Assembly: GCA_022361315.1 (NCBI GenBank)
Contig: JAKSBB010000959.1
Coordinates: 1 to 9,011, forward strand
Source: Desulfobacterales bacterium
GTDB taxonomy: Bacteria > Desulfobacterota > Desulfobacteria > Desulfobacterales > Desulfobacteraceae
Reading direction: 5' to 3'
Length of the DNA: 9,011 nucleotides
Positions within the stretch are counted from its first letter, which is position 1. Every line of letters starts with the position of its first letter. This document shows positions 7,004-9,011 of the stretch, piece after piece. The position numbers and the translations under genes are program-made. Under the pieces are notes generated by a model, which had not been told where the DNA came from, searched no databases, and was given only the letters and a program-made list of their open reading frames with translations.

Positions 7004-8398
7004 GTGAGCAAACCCGAGATTATCCTGGGCCTGAACGACAGGCCCCCTGCACCCCAGGCATTTCTGGCCGCCCTCCAGCATCTGCTGGCCATTTTTATCG
7101 GCATCATCACCCCGCCTTTGATCATCGGCGGCGCCCTGCAGATGCCGCCGGAGTACCGGGCCTATTTAATCAGCATGTCCCTCTTCGTTTCCGGTGTGGC
7201 CACCTTTATCCAGGTGCGGCGGTTCGGGCCGGTGGGGTCCGGTCTGCTCAGCATCCAGGGCACCAGTTTCACATTTTTAGGGCTGTCCATCGGCATCGGC
7301 CTTTCCGTTAAAGCGGCCGGCGGCACGCCGGAGCAGGCCCTGGGCACCATCTTTGGCGTGGCTCTGATCTGTTCACCGGTGGAGATGATCTTCAGCCGGT
7401 TTATCCCCCTGCTGCGGCGGATCATCACCCCGCTGGTCAGCGGCATTGTGGTGACCCTCATCGGCCTGTCCCTGATCCGCGTGGGTATCACAGACATCGG
7501 CGGCGGCCAGTGGCTGCTGACCAACAAACCGGAAGTTTACGGCAACGCCGGCAACCTCTTCCTGGCTCTGGTGGTGCTGGTCACCATCATCGCCCTGAAC
7601 CGCAGCAAAAACCAGTGGCTGCGCATGGGGGCCATTGTCATCGGCCTGGTACTGGGGTATACCGTGGCGGCGGCCATGGGGCTGGTGCAGTTCGGCAAGC
7701 TGGCCTCCCTGTCTGCCTTTGCCGCGCCGGTTCCCTTTAAGTTCGGGTTTTATATTTCCTGGGGCCACGTTATCCCCATGGCGCTGCTCTTCCTGATCAC
7801 CACGGTGGAGTCCATCGGCGACCTCACCGCCACCTCCATGGTTTCCGGCGAACCCATTGAGGGGGACGTCTATATGAAGCGGATCTCCGGCGGGGTATTC
7901 GGTGACGGGGTGAACTCGGCCATTGCCGCGGTGTTCAACTCCTTTCCCAACACCACCTTCAGCCAGAACAACGGCGTCATCCAGATGACCGGCGTGGCCA
8001 GCCGCCATGTGGGCTATTATATTGCCGGCCTCCTGGTGCTGTTCGGCCTGTTCCCCATGGTGGGCGGGCTCTTTTCCATCATCCCCAACGCTGTGCTCGG
8101 CGGTGCCACCATCATCATGTTTGGCACGGTGGCGGCCTCCGGTATCCGGATCATCGCCTCCAGTATCATTGACCGCCGGGGTGTCCTGATCATGGCCATC
8201 TCCCTGGGACTGGGGCTGGGCGTGGCGTTCCGTCCGGAGATCCTCCAGATCTTTCCCAAGCTCATCCAGCAGATCTTCGGGTCTGCCATTACCACCGGCG
8301 GCCTGACTGCTATATTCCTCAACGTGGTCCTGCCCATGGAACTGCGGGAGCAGAGTCCGGACGGGGACGGGGATGCCTTCGGCAATATAGACAAATAA
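7004..8398 (+). CDS. NCS2 family nucleobase:cation symporter (xanthine/uric acid permease type)
   Basis: This is an inner-membrane proton-coupled purine-type permease of the NCS2 (XanQ/UacT/UraA) family. The 464-residue protein from the GTG has a QH pair in TM1 (H26), a LSIQGTSFTF segment (82-91) in TM3, TTVESIGD (266-273, E269) in TM8, GDG with D301, and the NCS2 signature SQNNGVIQMTG (320-330) with Q321 and N322. From memory, the last is nearly identical to the E. coli xanthine permease XanQ signature, and these residues correspond to its functionally important E272, D304, Q324 and N325. Substrate type is therefore purine (xanthine/urate) rather than uracil, by motif. About 14 hydrophobic segments and the usual family length are present. 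The GTG start is preferred over ATG 6929 because of AAGGAG at 6989-6994 and because family members start just before TM1. No purine catabolism gene is nearby, and the exact substrate is not proven. Confidence 0.9.
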   Translation: MSKPEIILGLNDRPPAPQAFLAALQHLLAIFIGIITPPLIIGGALQMPPEYRAYLISMSLFVSGVATFIQVRRFGPVGSGLLSIQGTSFTFLGLSIGIGLSVKAAGGTPEQALGTIFGVALICSPVEMIFSRFIPLLRRIITPLVSGIVVTLIGLSLIRVGITDIGGGQWLLTNKPEVYGNAGNLFLALVVLVTIIALNRSKNQWLRMGAIVIGLVLGYTVAAAMGLVQFGKLASLSAFAAPVPFKFGFYISWGHVIPMALLFLITTVESIGDLTATSMVSGEPIEGDVYMKRISGGVFGDGVNSAIAAVFNSFPNTTFSQNNGVIQMTGVASRHVGYYIAGLLVLFGLFPMVGGLFSIIPNAVLGGATIIMFGTVAASGIRIIASSIIDRRGVLIMAISLGLGLGVAFRPEILQIFPKLIQQIFGSAITTGGLTAIFLNVVLPMELREQSPDGDGDAFGNIDK

Positions 8399-8453
8399 CA
8401 AACAGGTAAAAAAACGATACAGAACACCACGGCGGCCCGGAATAAGTGGGGAT

Positions 8454-8470
8454 ACCGGGAACCGGTTTTA
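8454..8470 (+). terminator. Weak candidate rho-independent terminator after the permease gene
   Basis: ACCGG (8454-8458) pairs with CCGGT (8462-8466) across a three-base GAA loop and runs into TTTTATTT. The stem is only five base pairs, so termination would be weak; it sits in the 78-base convergent gap between the permease and the - strand gene. The - strand gene has a seven-T run on its own strand (8408-8414) but no convincing hairpin before it. Confidence 0.3.
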
Positions 8471-8476
8471 TTTGCA

Positions 8477-8971
8477 TCAGACGCGAATGAAACCGGCTCC
8501 CCCCACGGGAAAGGCGGGCCCGGTATCGGCTGGTATATCCTTCTCAAAATCCCGGGCTTGTTTCAGGGCCAGGTTCATTTCCAGGGCCAGGTCGGACAGG
8601 GTCTCGATGATATGGATAAGGTCAGGCGCCCTCAACCGGTCAGGTCTCGCCTGACGGATGAGAACGGGAAGGTCGTGTGCTGGTTCCAGGCCGAAGGTGA
8701 TCCCGCCGGTGTCTTCATCCAGCACGTTGAGGAAATTGATCCGGAGCATGGCTTTGTGGAAATCCTGCACAGCGGATTTCGGGAGGGGATCTAATTCGGC
8801 AGAGAGGATCAGGCGGTCCAGGTCGGGCAGGTAGTCCATGGAGACAATGGTGTCACCCTCGTCAATCCGGACAAGGGACTGGTTGTTTTTATCAAGGGCA
8901 AGGGCGCCTTCTGCCATACCAAGGTCTTTTTCAACCTCCTGAAGCAGGGTTGTGATGGTATAATCTGACAT
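8477..8971 (-). CDS. CesT-like type III secretion chaperone family protein
   Basis: The 164-residue acidic product resembles CesT-class chaperones, small dimeric cytosolic proteins that bind the N-terminal region of type III effectors and deliver them to the secretion ATPase. What is seen: an N-terminal amphipathic helix (about 4-18), the L-x-LD pattern (24-27, LALD), strands around 31-46 and 52-60, the PLP followed by a helix (62-76) and INFLNVLDEDTGGITFGL (78-95), the CesT-like 'N-f...tgG..l.l' core. A C-terminal helix follows (116-141). Residues beyond about 142 are Pro/Gly-rich and look unrelated to the family. The ATG start has an AAAAGG-type site (complement of 8983-8988) and an in-frame stop upstream. 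The gene is convergent with the permease; partners would lie beyond the right edge. The family call is by pattern only; another alpha/beta chaperone-like fold is possible. Confidence 0.7.
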   Translation of the reverse strand: MSDYTITTLLQEVEKDLGMAEGALALDKNNQSLVRIDEGDTIVSMDYLPDLDRLILSAELDPLPKSAVQDFHKAMLRINFLNVLDEDTGGITFGLEPAHDLPVLIRQARPDRLRAPDLIHIIETLSDLALEMNLALKQARDFEKDIPADTGPAFPVGGAGFIRV

Positions 8972-9011
8972 GGGTCGGTCATCCTTTTTTACCGGCGTTT
9001 AGGTCCGACGG

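Noticed and set aside
7373..8401. - strand open frame (342 codons) opposite the permease gene
   Set aside because: Low-complexity His/Asp/Gly/Gln-rich translation opposite a well-conserved NCS2 permease; no plausible family.
8558..8794. + strand 78-codon open frame within the chaperone gene
   Set aside because: Antisense shadow of the CesT-like gene, without its own ribosome binding site or family match.
8979..9011. Possible 3' end of a second - strand gene (frame ending in TGA at 8979-8981, overlapping the chaperone's ribosome binding site)
   Set aside because: Only about ten codons are visible, so nothing distinguishes it from a chance open frame.

Overview
The window is a compact, mostly single-strand stretch of a GC-rich Gram-negative genome. 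Six genes run on the + strand and one convergent gene lies on the - strand at the right edge. An outer membrane is implied by three parts: PqiB/PqiC envelope-spanning transport proteins, a lipoprotein with a clear lipobox, and a LolA-like periplasmic protein. The gene mix, including a lone CesT-like type III secretion chaperone and an RND exporter with a cyclic-nucleotide domain, would suit a Desulfobacterota (sulfate-reducer type) bacterium. That placement is inference only; no marker gene is present.

Bases 1-4010 hold four tightly packed genes: the 3' part of pqiA (zinc-ribbon membrane protein, cut by the window edge), pqiB (three MCE domains), pqiC (outer-membrane-type lipoprotein) and a secreted LolA-like 'outer membrane lipoprotein-sorting' protein. 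The junctions are ATGA (pqiA/pqiB), a 2-base gap (pqiB/pqiC) and GTGA (pqiC/LolA-like), so translational coupling is likely. After a 42-base gap with its own ribosome binding site comes a 953-residue RND/MMPL-type exporter (4053-6914). Its cytoplasmic C-terminus carries a complete cyclic-nucleotide-binding (CRP-like) domain. No terminator is visible before the exporter, so all five genes may be one transcription unit.

Bases 6915-7003 look like a transcriptional break: an AT-rich gap with a plausible sigma70-like promoter and a strong ribosome binding site. They precede an NCS2 family purine/xanthine-type permease that most likely starts at a GTG (7004), not at the upstream ATG. A 78-base convergent gap with a weak hairpin follows. 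Then comes a - strand gene (8477-8971) resembling CesT family type III secretion chaperones.

Working model (inference): PqiA/B/C form an envelope-spanning lipid conduit, while the LolA-like protein and the RND exporter form a second extraction or carrier arm for a hydrophobic substrate. The fused nucleotide-sensing domain could gate the RND pump. The co-location of these two transport modules and the RND-cNMP fusion are the most notable aspects. No mobile elements, CRISPR arrays, tRNA or rRNA genes were recognised.
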